Below are positions 47,257-58,538 of a stretch of 64,000 bases of DNA, in pieces. The position numbers were made by a program, and so were the translations under genes. Where the stretch lies: assembly GCA_036186865.1 (NCBI GenBank), contig AP025069.1:13286085-13350084 (forward strand). Direction: 5' to 3'. Position 1 is the first letter of the stretch. The number at the start of each line of letters is the position of its first letter. Source of the stretch: Eustoma russellianum. Taxonomy: Eukaryota; Streptophyta; Magnoliopsida; Gentianales; Gentianaceae. Under the pieces are notes generated by a model that was not told the DNA's origin, did not search any database, and was given only the letters and a program-made list of their open reading frames with translations.

Positions 47257-47328
47257 TCAACCAGCCCACTCAGCTATGTCCGTCCCGTCCTCAACAAAGA
47301 TGTGCTCGTAGTCCTCATCCGGCTCACC
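47257..47328 (-). other. Conserved short LTR open frame, element D 3' LTR
   Basis: Twenty-four codons including TGA (GEPDEDYEHIFVEDGTD...) after CTACTTCTCAG and GTCACTCACC. The upstream frame stays open for some distance. The twin is at 53827-53898. Confidence 0.5.
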
Positions 47329-47614
47329 TGAGAAGTAGGGGTGAGTGACAGAAATCACCCAATAGATGCCCTGCCTCAAACCAATACAAAACGTACATAC
47401 CGAAATGATATAGCCACATACCACATAGACATAATATAACCACATAGCACATAAATATAAGATAACATGCATAACATAAAGTAAATACGGTAGGTAAAAC
47501 ACTCCACATAAAAATGCGCAAGTACGTGATGCATGCTCAATCAACGTGTCACACGCAACAAAGTCATGTCACACATAATGCCAATATCCATACCGTGCAA
47601 TGCATGAACCCGGG

Positions 47615-47760
47615 TCCTACTGAGTGGCTGCAGGTCGTACACCCCACAGTCACCATACTGAGTGTGCGTGGCCGCGCCACTACACACCATCCTGAGTGTC
47701 GTGGCCCCGCCACCGTACACCATCCTGAGCGCCCGTGACCCGTACGTCACGACCCGCCAT
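47615..47760 (-). repeat. Short GC-rich tandem array in D LTR
   Basis: Three or so copies around CACACCATCCTGAGTGTCGT (plus strand), copies roughly 35-40 bp apart. It is repeated in the other LTR at about 54185-54330. Confidence 0.7.
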
Positions 47761-49841
47761 CATGCAATGCACGTGCCATGAATACAATAACACAATCGCC
47801 TGAGGCCCCTGGCCCATCCTCACCATCCTCCGGCACTCAATATTTGGCTTTGTGAAATTTTTGAATATTGGAAAGTTGTTATTTATCGCCACCCTTATTT
47901 TTCCTTAGCTTGTATTAGTTTACTAGAATTTTCTACTAATTTCCCCTATGTTTCCCTTACTTAATTCTATTTATTACTATTAATTTTTAGTTACTTAAAT
48001 TTACCAAACTACAGAAATTAAGTGAAAATAATTTAATTTTAACCTTTTATATTTTCTGGAATTTATTTGAATTCTTATTGGTATTTAATTATATTTTCCT
48101 GGCCTGATTCGCTACGCCCGATACATTTTTTTTTGAGAGGTTAATGGGCCGCCTTCGGTCCGACCCGCTGGCCAGTCGACCCGGTCCGTTGGCCGGCCTG
48201 TTCTCTACTTTAATTTAATTATTTAGTTATTTATCTAATTTGATGTTCCATCAGTGGCAACGCGCACTGTGATTTGTTTTTCGATCCCAACCCCCATTTC
48301 CTCCTATTTCCAGTCTATAGGAACCTATTCTAAGGCTAAAACACAACTTCTTAAAGACTCCTAATGTAAAAGTTCCCCTTTTTCCCCATTTCTTAAGGAT
48401 ATTTTGTTTTTGATTCAATCATACCACCAATTTCACACACACATACACGCACATAGCAGCCATAAATAATATATCTCATGCTTTCCAACATATACAAAAT
48501 TTACAACTTAAACAAATAAAAAAAACGAAACAAAATTTACAACTTAAACAAGTAAAACAACGAAACACATTAGTATACCATCAAAGCATGCATGAATCAT
48601 ATCCGTTTGAGGGGGAAGAGGCACCTACCTTTTTGACGAATTAACTTCCTACGCGGAATCTTTTCTTCCCAACCCCGCTGACCTCTATGCTTGGTGTTGG
48701 ACAAATCCCTCCTTTCTTCCTAAAGGTCTCGGATGGTTGCTTTGGAAAAAGACAAAAACTTTAACCTCCACACTTAATCCAGGAAGTTGACAAGTACAAC
48801 TTTAAACACCTTTTCATTTACCGTTATACTTTTCCGTTTATCAAGTTATTACCATTTCAATTCCAATTTATTATCTACGTATAAGTACACCCACGTACAT
48901 GCCTGCGTCCATACACGTGCATATACGCGTTTATACTTACGCGTATCACTTGAGCTCACGACTCAGCCCTTGTCTAGCCGCAACCTACAGCCATGACCTC
49001 CTTAATTTCATCAAACGCTATTTTCATCTCATATTAATTTATACATATAACAATATATATTACTAATACCTTATATTAGATTTATAATATTAAGATAATA
49101 TTCCTTGCGGCACCAACGATTTGCCTAACAGCACTAACGATCAGCTCCACAAGAAAAGGAAGAAAACATTACTTTCATGTAGGCAAAGTTTACATAGGCA
49201 CAAAACTCAATACAGGAGCAATTAATATTCCAAGTGCCATGTTACTTATTTATATATTCTATTATTTCTTTTTTTTTCATTTTTGCACATATATATGCTG
49301 ACGCATGCACATTTTTTTTCCTTTTTGTTTTCGGGCCAGTGACATCAACAGAAACTAAATCCCACTTCTATACCTAATTCACGCATGCAGCAACGACAAC
49401 AATTAGTATAAATTAATATGCCATCAAATTTTCTTTTATCACCGTAAATTCGGCTACCCAAATTTATATATAGTCATCTTTCTACCAATGGTTTATATGC
49501 ATAATCATCATCAAGATCATTCCATCCCTATACATATACACATAATCGATACATAAATACAATAATTACCTATGTGTAATCAAGTATCTATATAAATCAC
49601 AACTACGTATGTATGATCCAATTTGATATGAAAATAGCATAATAATGTGGGAAAAATCATAGCAAATATAGCGAGGATACTTGCCTTGTGTCTCGATTAT
49701 ACGTGTTATACGTAGAACGGGGTTGAAGAACGGACAAAATTTGACCTTTTTCTTCCTCTATCAACTGCAGCCGAATGGGGTGTTTGGAGGGGGGAAGGGT
49801 GGCTGCCGAAAATCAAAGGTAATGGTGAAAGTTTGAATCCT

Positions 49842-50025
49842 GTTTGTCACAACATCATCTAAGTGCACTGCCCTTTCAACAATTTCTTTTCGGTTCCTTG
49901 TTGATATGTTGTGTGCAATCTCAGCACATGTCATCTTGTGCGACATTAGCACTTCCAGTTCCTTGGCATTATGCACCACAACTTCTTGAATCCATTAGGC
50001 AGATAATGGCCAGTTTTCTTGTGAC
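49842..50025 (-). pseudogene. RPL32 (60S ribosomal protein L32) fragment inside D 3' LTR
   Basis: On the minus strand the C-terminal third of eL32 is readable: KKTGHYLPNGFKK, then after a one-frame slip VVHNAKELEVLM, CAEIAHNIST, KEIVERAVHLDDVVTN. Homology begins after GTCAC and stops at VVTN; the following bases are unrelated. eL32 is a structural protein of the large ribosomal subunit. The fragment lacks the N-terminal part and cannot make it. The same fragment lies in the other LTR, so it was already part of the element when it transposed. The frame extends to 49761 only by chance. Confidence 0.85.
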
Positions 50026-50311
50026 TGGCGGCGCAACTAGGCGTCATGGCTTCCAAGTGTTGAAGGGTTGGGGGCTGCCGTCTTTTGTTTATGGAGAAAC
50101 AGGGTAAGAATTGTGTGATAAGTGGGTATAGCTATAGGTAGAGATATGTAGTATTCTAGTGTGTTTAGGTTATCTTATTCTAATATAATTAGTATTTGTA
50201 TTTAGTATAGAAATCTATCTTATTCACTTTCCTAGTCACATTAGGTTTCTTAAGGTTTTTATTTTCTTTATTTTCCATTTTCTTTCTACCCCTGGTACTC
50301 GGGGTATAACA

Positions 50312-50348
50312 GACCTCCCCCTTACAATAAGTTTCATCCTCGAAACTT
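50312..50348 (-). promoter_or_regulatory. Element D hairpin and polypurine tract
   Basis: On the minus strand, AAGTTTCGAGGATGAAACTT (50348-50329) is followed by TAAGGGGGAGGTC ending at 50312, directly before the 3' LTR. Layout and hairpin are as in A, B and E. Confidence 0.8.
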
Positions 50349-53300
50349 GCGTATAGCGTAGTCACTGACTTAGTGTGGTTATACCTAATCATTCGCATAA
50401 ATAATGACCATGTTAAATATCCATTGCATATTGTGACACATTAACCATTTCACTTCCTTATCATATGCTAAGGCCTCGAAAATCATTCCTTGTACCCAAC
50501 AGTGTAGTTTCTAAGTCCATTATTCTCCGCCTACATAAGATCATAACCTATCTTCTTAAACTCTAAGATCAAACTTAGGGGTATTGTCATCATACCGGAG
50601 GTTCCGTATCCCAGTCATCAGTTTATGTCGTACTTATATCTCCGGTCATCAATAGCCTTCGAAAATCAGTTCTTAGATGTACTATAATCTTTAACTCAAT
50701 TCTCTATAATTACAACCTATAAACTTCCAGTTATACCACTTGACGTATATCATTCGACTTATATACATGTAATCTACGACTTCGAATTCTTAATTTCTCA
50801 TATATGATTTTATCTCTTACTTCATGATAATCATAATATCCATCGAGTCCTTCAATACACTATGCATTACTCTCTTTTATCATAGAAACAAGTCATCGGA
50901 ATCAATTCTTGTACTTAAAAACTAGTTCTATGATCATGTTCTTACTTTTCTGGAGATATCATCAACATTCTAGTATATGAAGTTTGTGTATGGACATGTT
51001 TTTCTTTAATTTAAAAGAAAGTAGCTTACATAGCTATAATTTGAAATATAGATTCAATTATTTAAAATAATATACCTTTTATTTCTTTTTGTAAACACAA
51101 TAGTCAAAATATCATTTATTTGCTTTCGCAACGCGGTGTCTCAAATGACCATTTATAAGACAATCATTTAACTTGTTCGCAAAAGTATTACGGCTTAAAA
51201 CCACTTGAAAATAATTGAGACACAACAATTGTAAAATATCCTTTTACAAAACGATTTGAACACGGTGTCTTTTTTTTTTCCTTTCCAACGAAGTATATAC
51301 TTTGAAAGCTATGTTTTGTTTCATAAAATCCAACAACTGAAAAGTCAACGATTATAAAGTTTCATAAAACAATTTGGAAACTCGACAAATGTGAAGTTTC
51401 AAAAAAAAACAATTTGAAAGAAGAATATTTATTTTAAAACTATTTCTGCTTCATAAAATTCAATAAGTTCACCGCTAGCAGATAAATATGTTCAAAAGCA
51501 TTTAAGGATAAAATGCTTGCAATATCGATAGCTAACAACTAGATATATTTTAGCAAAATAAATATAGCTAAACCAAAGTTTAAGAAATATAAGAGATACA
51601 TAAATGTATCGTTCTTCGAAAACCTCAATGTTTAAAAATATATCTATTTTTCAAAGTTGCCGTAGTAGTTGAAATTTCATTATGTTGATATGCAAGTTCA
51701 AAGAGGAATATAGCCTTGTAAAGTAATATACTAAAAATTAGAACTAGTTGAAATGTTTAGTAGCAAAATCTTTGGAATATCTTTAGAGCATGAAATATAT
51801 CTTGGTGTACGTGCTTATACGAAAACGTTTAACTACTAAAAAAATAATAGTCCATACTTTGTCTAATTTTTTTCTAAGTTACCCCTTGATGTTAATGAAA
51901 AATCCACCTATGTGCCATTTCTTATAAATCTTTGACTTAAGTTGTTCAATCCTAAATTTACCATATTTCCGCGCTCCACACCGATCTACTGTACTTCTTC
52001 ACTTGGTTATTTCAGCCGCTAATTCTAGTTTAGTTAGATCTCACCTGCAAAACACACTACTCGTTCATACTTACTCTATTTCAATTCAAGCCTACTCGAT
52101 GTATCAATACTTACATGTTCCTATGAATCAGTACTTAACTCGGATTTGTCACAATTTGTTATTCAATTGTACTTATTTTAGTAGTGTTCACTTATCAGTA
52201 TCAATCTCTATCCCCAATGAGGCTAATATCTTCGACCTGTTTGTTACTCTAAATTCCACATCTTAATCATAACTACACTCCTCTTTATGCGGTATCCTTT
52301 GATGATTCTGCTGGTCATAACACTAATAAATCGTCACGTAGTTTCTATCGTCCTACTATAAATTATTTCTTAGTAACTACGATCCCAAACTTAGATCTAG
52401 CCACACTCTGAAACTGCGGTCAAATATAGGGGTATGAACCCGTTTACTTTATCAGAATGGTACCGGGTTTGCAGGGGTCAGATATAATGAATTTACAAAT
52501 GATTTTAATCAGCACTTAAGTAAGACAAATAATTCAGAACATGGGCATATCCCTTACCCGATCATCACTTAGGTCTAATGTCATGGCTTATTTCTAGAAT
52601 TGATACGGGTATCATCATTCTTTACGTCTAAAATCATTACTTATTTCTAAGTTCAATGCTTAGAATATATTCAAGTTTATGACTAAGATCAGTACTTATG
52701 TTCAGTCACCACCGGCTGTTCCGATCACCACTTAGTTTCTAGAGCCGATATTCGTATCGTCATTCCTTAGGTCTACAATCGTAACTTATGGCAAAATCAT
52801 CACTTAACTTCTAAAGTCATGTCTTATTTCTAATAATATGTTTAATGTATAATCAGTGCTTATGACTAAAAATTGATACTTATGTCTAAGATCGTGACTT
52901 AGGGTTAAAATCGTAACTTAATTTATAAGATCATATCCTAAATGTATGCTTCCGCTGTGGATTTAGAGCCATGCGCCAAAAGATCGCACTGTCGAACACG
53001 TAGTACTTCTTAAACTCATTTCAAAATTGGTTCCAAGTGATCGGCGTGTCAGTTATGCTGCGTCATCACTCCTCCGCATCTCCTTGTCGAAGCATCTCAG
53101 GTCCGAGTACGATGATGGTGGAGGCAATGCATGCTAGTTCAGCAGCTGGTGCTACTGTGCCAAGGTGTTGGTCATGGTGACTATGGCATCTTCAAGTGCT
53201 TGGAGATGATCCCCTGATTCTGGTGGTTCTCACCACCATTTCCAGCTGGCTCACGTCGTGGAGGCATTTCTGTAATTCTAGTTCATGAAAAGAAATCAGA

Positions 53301-53530
53301 TTAGTCAATAGCGAGTTAAAAGGGTTGGACACGGGGTAAAACGGTAATTAGATAGAGAAAGCTCGCCATCGGCACACACCTCCCATAACCTGATCATATC
53401 TTAAGTCTAAAATCATCTCTTAAGTATTCTTTGTTTATTAGGGGTAAATTCGTCATTTTATGAAAAGATTGTAGCTTGTGTCTAGGTGAGCTAGTTAATC
53501 CTGCGTTTCCGAGGCGGATCTAAAGCCTCG
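50349..53530 (-). mobile_element. Element D interior, essentially non-coding
   Basis: The AT-rich 3.2 kb between the LTRs contains no recognisable pol domain on either strand. Near the 5' end (minus strand, ATG at 53267) a short stretch reads MPPRREPAGNGGENHQNQG, which looks like the start of a chromoviral gag and soon decays. The interval 52440-52950 is made of degenerate repeats around AAATCGTAACTTA and TAAGATCATGACTTA, related to the leader phrases of element A. The open frame at 52003-52266 (+) resembles nothing I know. Confidence 0.75.
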
Positions 53531-53542
53531 TCTCTGATACCA
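53531..53542 (-). other. Element D primer-binding site
   Basis: TGGTATCAGAGA on the minus strand, two bases inside the 5' LTR boundary at 53545; an initiator tRNA-Met type site. Confidence 0.85.
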
Positions 53543-53826
53543 CCTGTAGCGCCCCGCTCCCAAGCCCTAGCATCGGGAACAGTGCACCCGCCGTATCTCA
53601 CTAAGGAAAATACAAGGCGTCGAATAAATCTCTTACATGCCAGAAATGACGTAGAAATGTTTCTCGCAGAAACGTAAATCATAACTTAAATTAAACTCCA
53701 ATAATCGTCATCACATTCGTGATTAGAAATTCTGATAATAAAAGTAGTAGAGAAGTCTGTGAAAATCCCCAAAAGATAACTACGAAAATCAGCTGCAGAG
53801 TTCCCCTCGTATCCTAGCTGCAGCTA

Positions 53827-53898
53827 TCAACCAGCCCACTCAGCTATGTCCGTCCCGTCCTCAACAAAGATGTGCTCGTAGTCCTCATCCGGCTCACC
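53827..53898 (-). other. Conserved short LTR open frame, element D 5' LTR
   Basis: Twin of 47257-47328, identical in the GEPDEDYEHIFVEDGTD core. The acceptor-like CAG upstream reads CCCAG here. Confidence 0.5.
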
Positions 53899-56413
53899 TG
53901 GGAAGTAGGGGTGAGTGACAGAAATCACCCAATAGATGCCCGCCTCAAACCAATACAAAACGTACATACGGAAATGATATAGCCACATACCACATAGACA
54001 TGATATAACCACATAGCACATAAATATAAGATAACATGCATAACATAAAGTAAATACGGTAGGTAAAACACTCCACATAAAAATGCGCAAGTACGTGATG
54101 CATGCTCAATCAACGTGTCACACGCAACAAAGTCATGTCACACATAATGCCAATATCCATACCGTGCAATGCATGAACCCGGGTCCTACTGAGTGGCTGC
54201 AGGTCGTACACCCCACAGTCACCATACTGAGTGTGCGTGGCCGCGCCACTACACACCATCCTGAGTGTCGTGACCCCGCCACCGTACACCATCCTGAGCG
54301 CCCGTGACTCGTACGTCACGACCCGCCATCATGCAATGCACGTGCCATGAATGCAATAACACAATCGCCTGAGGCCCCTGGCCCATCCTCACCATCCTCC
54401 GGCACTCAATATTTGGCTTTAAAAAATTTTTGAATATTGGAAAGTTGTTATTTATCGCCACCCTTATTTTTCCTTAGCTTGTATTAGTTTACTAGAATTT
54501 TCTACTAATTTCCCCTATGTTTCCCTTACTTAATTCTATTTATTACTATTAATTTTTAGTTACTTAAATTTACCAAACTTCAGAAATTAAGTGAAAATAA
54601 TTTAATTTTAACCTTTTATATTTTCTGGAATTTATTTGAATTCTTATTGGTATTTAATTAAAATTTCCTGGCCTGATTCGCCACGCCCGATACATTTTTT
54701 TTTGAGAGGTTAATGGGCCGCCTTCGGTCCGACCCGCTGGCCAGTCGACCCGGTCTGTTGGCCGGCCTGTTCTCTACTTTAATTTAATTATTTATTTATT
54801 TATCTAATTTGATGTTCCACCAGTGGCAACGCGCACTGTGATTTGTTTTTCGATCTCAACCCCCATTTTCTCCTATTTCCAGTCTATAGGAACATATTCT
54901 AAGGCCAAAACACAACTTCTTAAAGACTCCTAATGTAAAAGTTCCCCTTTTCCCCATTTCTTAAGGATATTTTGTTTTCGATTCAATCATACCACCAATT
55001 TCACACACACATACACGCACATAGCAGCGATAAATAATATATCTCATGCTTTCCAACATATACAAAATTTACAACTTAAACAAATAAAAACAACGAAACA
55101 AAATTTACAACTTAAACAAGTAAAACAACGAAACACATTAGTATACCATCAAAGCATGCATGAATCATATCCGTTTGAGGGGGAAGAGGCACCTACCTTT
55201 TTGACGAATTAACTTCCTACGCGGAATCTTTTCTTCCCAAACCCCGCTGACCTCTATGCTTGGTGTTGGACAAATCCCTCCTTTCTTCCTAAAGGTCTCG
55301 AATGGTTGCTTTGGAAAAAGACAAAAACTTTAACCTCCACACTTAATCCAGGAAGTTGACAAGTACAACTTTAAACACCTTTTCATTTACCGTTATACTT
55401 TTCCGTTTATCAAGTTATTACCATTTCAATTCCAATTTATTATCTACGTATAAGTACACCCACGTATATGCCTGCGTCCATACACGTGCATATACGCGTT
55501 TATACTTACGCGTATCATTTGAGCTCACGACTCAGTCCGTGTCTAGCCGCAACCTACAGCCATGACCTCCTTAATTTCATCAAACGCTATTTTCATCTCA
55601 TATTAATTTACACATATAACAATATATATTACTAATACCTTATATTAGATTTATAATATTAAGATAATATTCCTTGCGACACCTACGATTTGCCTAACAG
55701 CACTAACGATCAGCTCCACAAGAAAAGGAAGAAAACACTACTTTCATGTAGGCAAAGTTTACATAGGCACAAAACTCAATACAGGAGCAATTAATATTCC
55801 AAGTGCCATGTTACTTATTTATATATTCTATTATTTCTTTTCTTTTTTTTTCATTTTTGCACATATATATGCTGACGCATGTACATTTTTTTCCTTTTTG
55901 TTTTCGGCCAGTGACATCAACAGAAACTAAATCCCACTTCTATACCTAATTCACGCATGCAGCAACGACAACAATTAGTATAAATTAATATGCCATCAAA
56001 TTTTCTTTTATCACCGTAAATTCGGCTACCCAAATTTATATATAGTCATCTTTCTACCAATGGTTTATATGCATAATCATCATCAAGATCATTCCATCCC
56101 TATACATATACACATAATCGATACATAAATACAATAATTACCTATGTGTAATCAAGTATCTATATAAATCACAACTACGTATGTATGATCCAATTTGATA
56201 TGAAAATAGCATAATAATGTGGGAAAAATCATAGCAAATATAGCGAGGATACTTGCCTTGTGTCTCGATTATACGTGTTATACGTAGAACGGGGTTGAAG
56301 AACGGACAAAATTTGACCTTTTTCTTCCTCTATCAACTGCAGCCGAATGGGGTGTTTGGAGGGGGGAAGGGTGGCTGCCGAAAATCAATGGTAATGGTTA
56401 AGGTTTGAATCCT

Positions 56414-56597
56414 GTTTGTCACAACATCATCTAAGTGCACTGCCCTTTCAACAATTTCTTTTCGGTTCCTTGTTGATATGTTGTGTGCAATCTCAGCACA
56501 TGTCCTCTTGTGCGTCATCAGCACTTCCAGTTCCTTGGCATTATGCACCACAACTTCTTGAATCCATTAGGCAGATAATGGCCAGTTTTCTTGTGAC
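56414..56597 (-). pseudogene. RPL32 fragment inside D 5' LTR
   Basis: Same segment and same end points as 49842-50025, with a few substitutions (for example VLMTHKRTCAEIAHNIST). It is broken by the same frame slip after NGFKK. Confidence 0.85.
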
Positions 56598-56888
56598 TGG
56601 CGGCGCAACTAGGCGTCATGGCTTCCAAGTGTTGAAGGGTTGGGGGCTGCCGTCTTTTGTTTATGGAGAAACAGGGTAAAAATTGTGTGATAAGTGGGTA
56701 TAGTTATAGGTAGAGATATGTAGTATTCTAGTGTGTTTAGGTTACCTTATTCTAATATAATTAGTATTTGTATTTAGTATAGAAATCTATCTTATTCACT
56801 TTCCTAGTCACATTAAGTTTCTTAAGGTTTTTATTTTCTTTATTTTCCATTTTCTTTCTACCCCTGGTACTCGGGGTATAACATTGAT

Positions 56889-57663
56889 GTTCATAGTGGT
56901 TGTGCCGGTTGGTCGACAACGACGTAGAGGAGACGAAACGGAGGGTGAAGAGGAGAAGCACGAAAAAGGTAAACATTGCTTAAATTCAAAATAGATTTTA
57001 TTTCTAAAATAAACAAAAACTTACCGTACGAAAATAATGTAACAACTAAAATTATAATTTTATCCATAAGAAGGTGTGGACAAACATATTTAATGGTGGA
57101 TAAACTTTATCCCTGCGTCGATGTTTTAAAAATGAAAACTATTACAATGATCGACAAGTGTATATTTTCTCCTACGTCACACATGGTATAACATCTTATA
57201 TTATTTTTTCCCCTGAAAGGCGCAAAGGCCTTACTTTTATTACTTGAGCTTTACTTGGTGGAGAAATATCCAAATTACAACCCATAGATAACTTCATGTA
57301 ATAATCACGATAACATCTTCTAATTATTATTACTAATTACTAATTAGATGAAGGTTTTTTTCTTTTTTCTTTGGTCTGGACTTGGTTTCCATTCATTGGG
57401 GGGAAGAACATAAATTTTACAATCATGGGTGTCCACTTTTGCTGAGATTTCTCCTTGGACCGACCTTTGGGTTGAGTGCTGCAGGAGTTACAGTCAACAG
57501 AACTGTGAACATTTGTACTGGATTCAACAGTCCAATAGATACAGTTCTAATCGCATTTCGCAACATGATTTATCGTCTAATTCATTAAGCGGTCGTAAGA
57601 GTCTATGGTTTTACCTCTCATAAGACTCTTGCATCTACAATGGTTGAGTTTTGGAGCCCTAAA
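56889..57663. other. Anonymous island between elements D and E
   Basis: Together with 46918-46974 this is the sequence that D interrupted. Near D it has a purine-rich stretch ending GAAAAAG/GTAAAC that could be an exon edge (frame with RRALMFIVVVPVG across the D insertion point), but I do not recognise it. A 106-bp LINE tail lies at 57204-57309. The remainder, including 57382-57588 (PLLLRFLLGPTFGLSAAGV), matches nothing I can name. It may be old intergenic sequence or a decayed gene. Confidence 0.4.
57204..57309 (-). mobile_element. 5'-truncated LINE (or SINE) tail, about 106 bp
   Basis: A T run (57204-57209) followed by CCCCTGAAAGGCGCAAAGGC reads on the minus strand as a LINE-like 3' end (AATAAAAGTAAGGCCTTTGC then poly(A)), similar in style to the LINE end at 7851-7885. 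Approximate target duplications flank it: ATAACATCTTATATTA at 57188-57203 and ATAACATCTTCTAATTA at 57310-57326. Confidence 0.65.
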
Positions 57664-57954
57664 TGTAGCGTTCCGCTCCTGAACCCTAGCATCGAAAACA
57701 ATACACCTGCTGTAGTCTACTACGAGAACAACAACGGATCGTTCAAACTTCTTACACGTCAGAAACAACGTAAATTTTTTTTCGCGAAAACGATAATTAA
57801 AAAGTCAAATTCCATCCATAAATAATCCCAAAATATAAATAAATCAGAGTTTAAGGCTGACAAAACCCAATACGTCAAATGAAAATCTAAAAGTCTAATA
57901 AAACAAAATACATGTGAAAACCATCAAGTATTCTCCAAAGATATATCTCCAAAC

Positions 57955-58020
57955 TCACTCGCCCCATCTCGCGCAATCCGAATCATCCTCTACGAAGATA
58001 TACTCATACTCGGGCTCACC
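57955..58020 (-). other. Conserved short LTR open frame, element E
   Basis: Twenty-two codons including TGA, starting GEPEYEYIFVEDDSD, after CTTCCACAG. It differs from the LTR F version at several silent and a few replacement positions. Confidence 0.5.
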
Positions 58021-58538
58021 TGTGGAAGGATAAGTAGGGGGTGAGTGATTGAAAAATCACCCGTAGGCTACCCGTATAATCCCAGAAATGAACCATACTT
58101 ACAATAAATGTACAAATAAATAAAGCAAATAAAACATACCTGATCCGATCGCAACGTAAACATGTATTGAACACATATAATACATTGTCACATATTCATA
58201 CGCAATGCGCAACTTAATGATGCATGTCCTTTTCGCACTACAGTGTCACACACCGATCACATCATATCACAAGCTATGCCCTTTCTAACCATGTCATGCA
58301 ATGCATGTCCCAGGGTCCTATCACACACTCAAACATGGAGTCACACGCTCCGTAACAGGGAGTCGGTGCACACGCTTCCTATCGTGAAGTCTCTCGCCCC
58401 AAAGGGATGCACGTGTTATGAATGCTGCACATTTTCACACTTCCGATTCTTCTATGTTGCATTCTCCGTTCTATGTTGAGTATTACCTATATTATGTAGT
58501 TACCCTATATTGCATGAGGTTCATTACTATATTTTATC

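Larger units (their letters stand above)
46975..50311 (-). repeat. Element D 3' LTR (3,337 bp)
   Basis: Minus-strand orientation TGTTATACCCCGAG...GGGGCGCTACA. Reading along the LTR: an RPL32 fragment (50025-49842), an AT-rich region, a donor-like AAAAG/GTAGGT at 48628, a short tandem array (about 47760-47615), acceptor-like TTCTCAG, the GEPDEDYEH frame (47328-47257), and the terminal hairpin. Confidence 0.9.
46975..56883 (-). mobile_element. Element D: complete non-autonomous gypsy-like element (9.9 kb)
   Basis: On the minus strand: 5' LTR 53545-56883, interior 50312-53544, 3' LTR 46975-50311. The LTRs are nearly identical, and intact TTGAT duplications show a recent insertion. Primer site, hairpin and polypurine tract are present, but the 3.2-kb interior has no protease, reverse transcriptase or integrase. 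Only a gag-like start is visible. Termini and LTR layout match the Tekay-like elements nearby, which probably supplied the enzymes. Confidence 0.88.
53545..56883 (-). repeat. Element D 5' LTR (3,339 bp)
   Basis: Near-identical to 46975-50311, with scattered substitutions and small indels. It carries the same short GEPDEDYEH frame (53827-53898) and RPL32 fragment (56414-56597). Confidence 0.9.

Noticed and set aside
49844..50107. Plus-strand 87-codon frame in D LTR (also 56416-56679)
   Set aside because: It is the antisense shadow of the RPL32 fragment, which is clearly coding on the minus strand.
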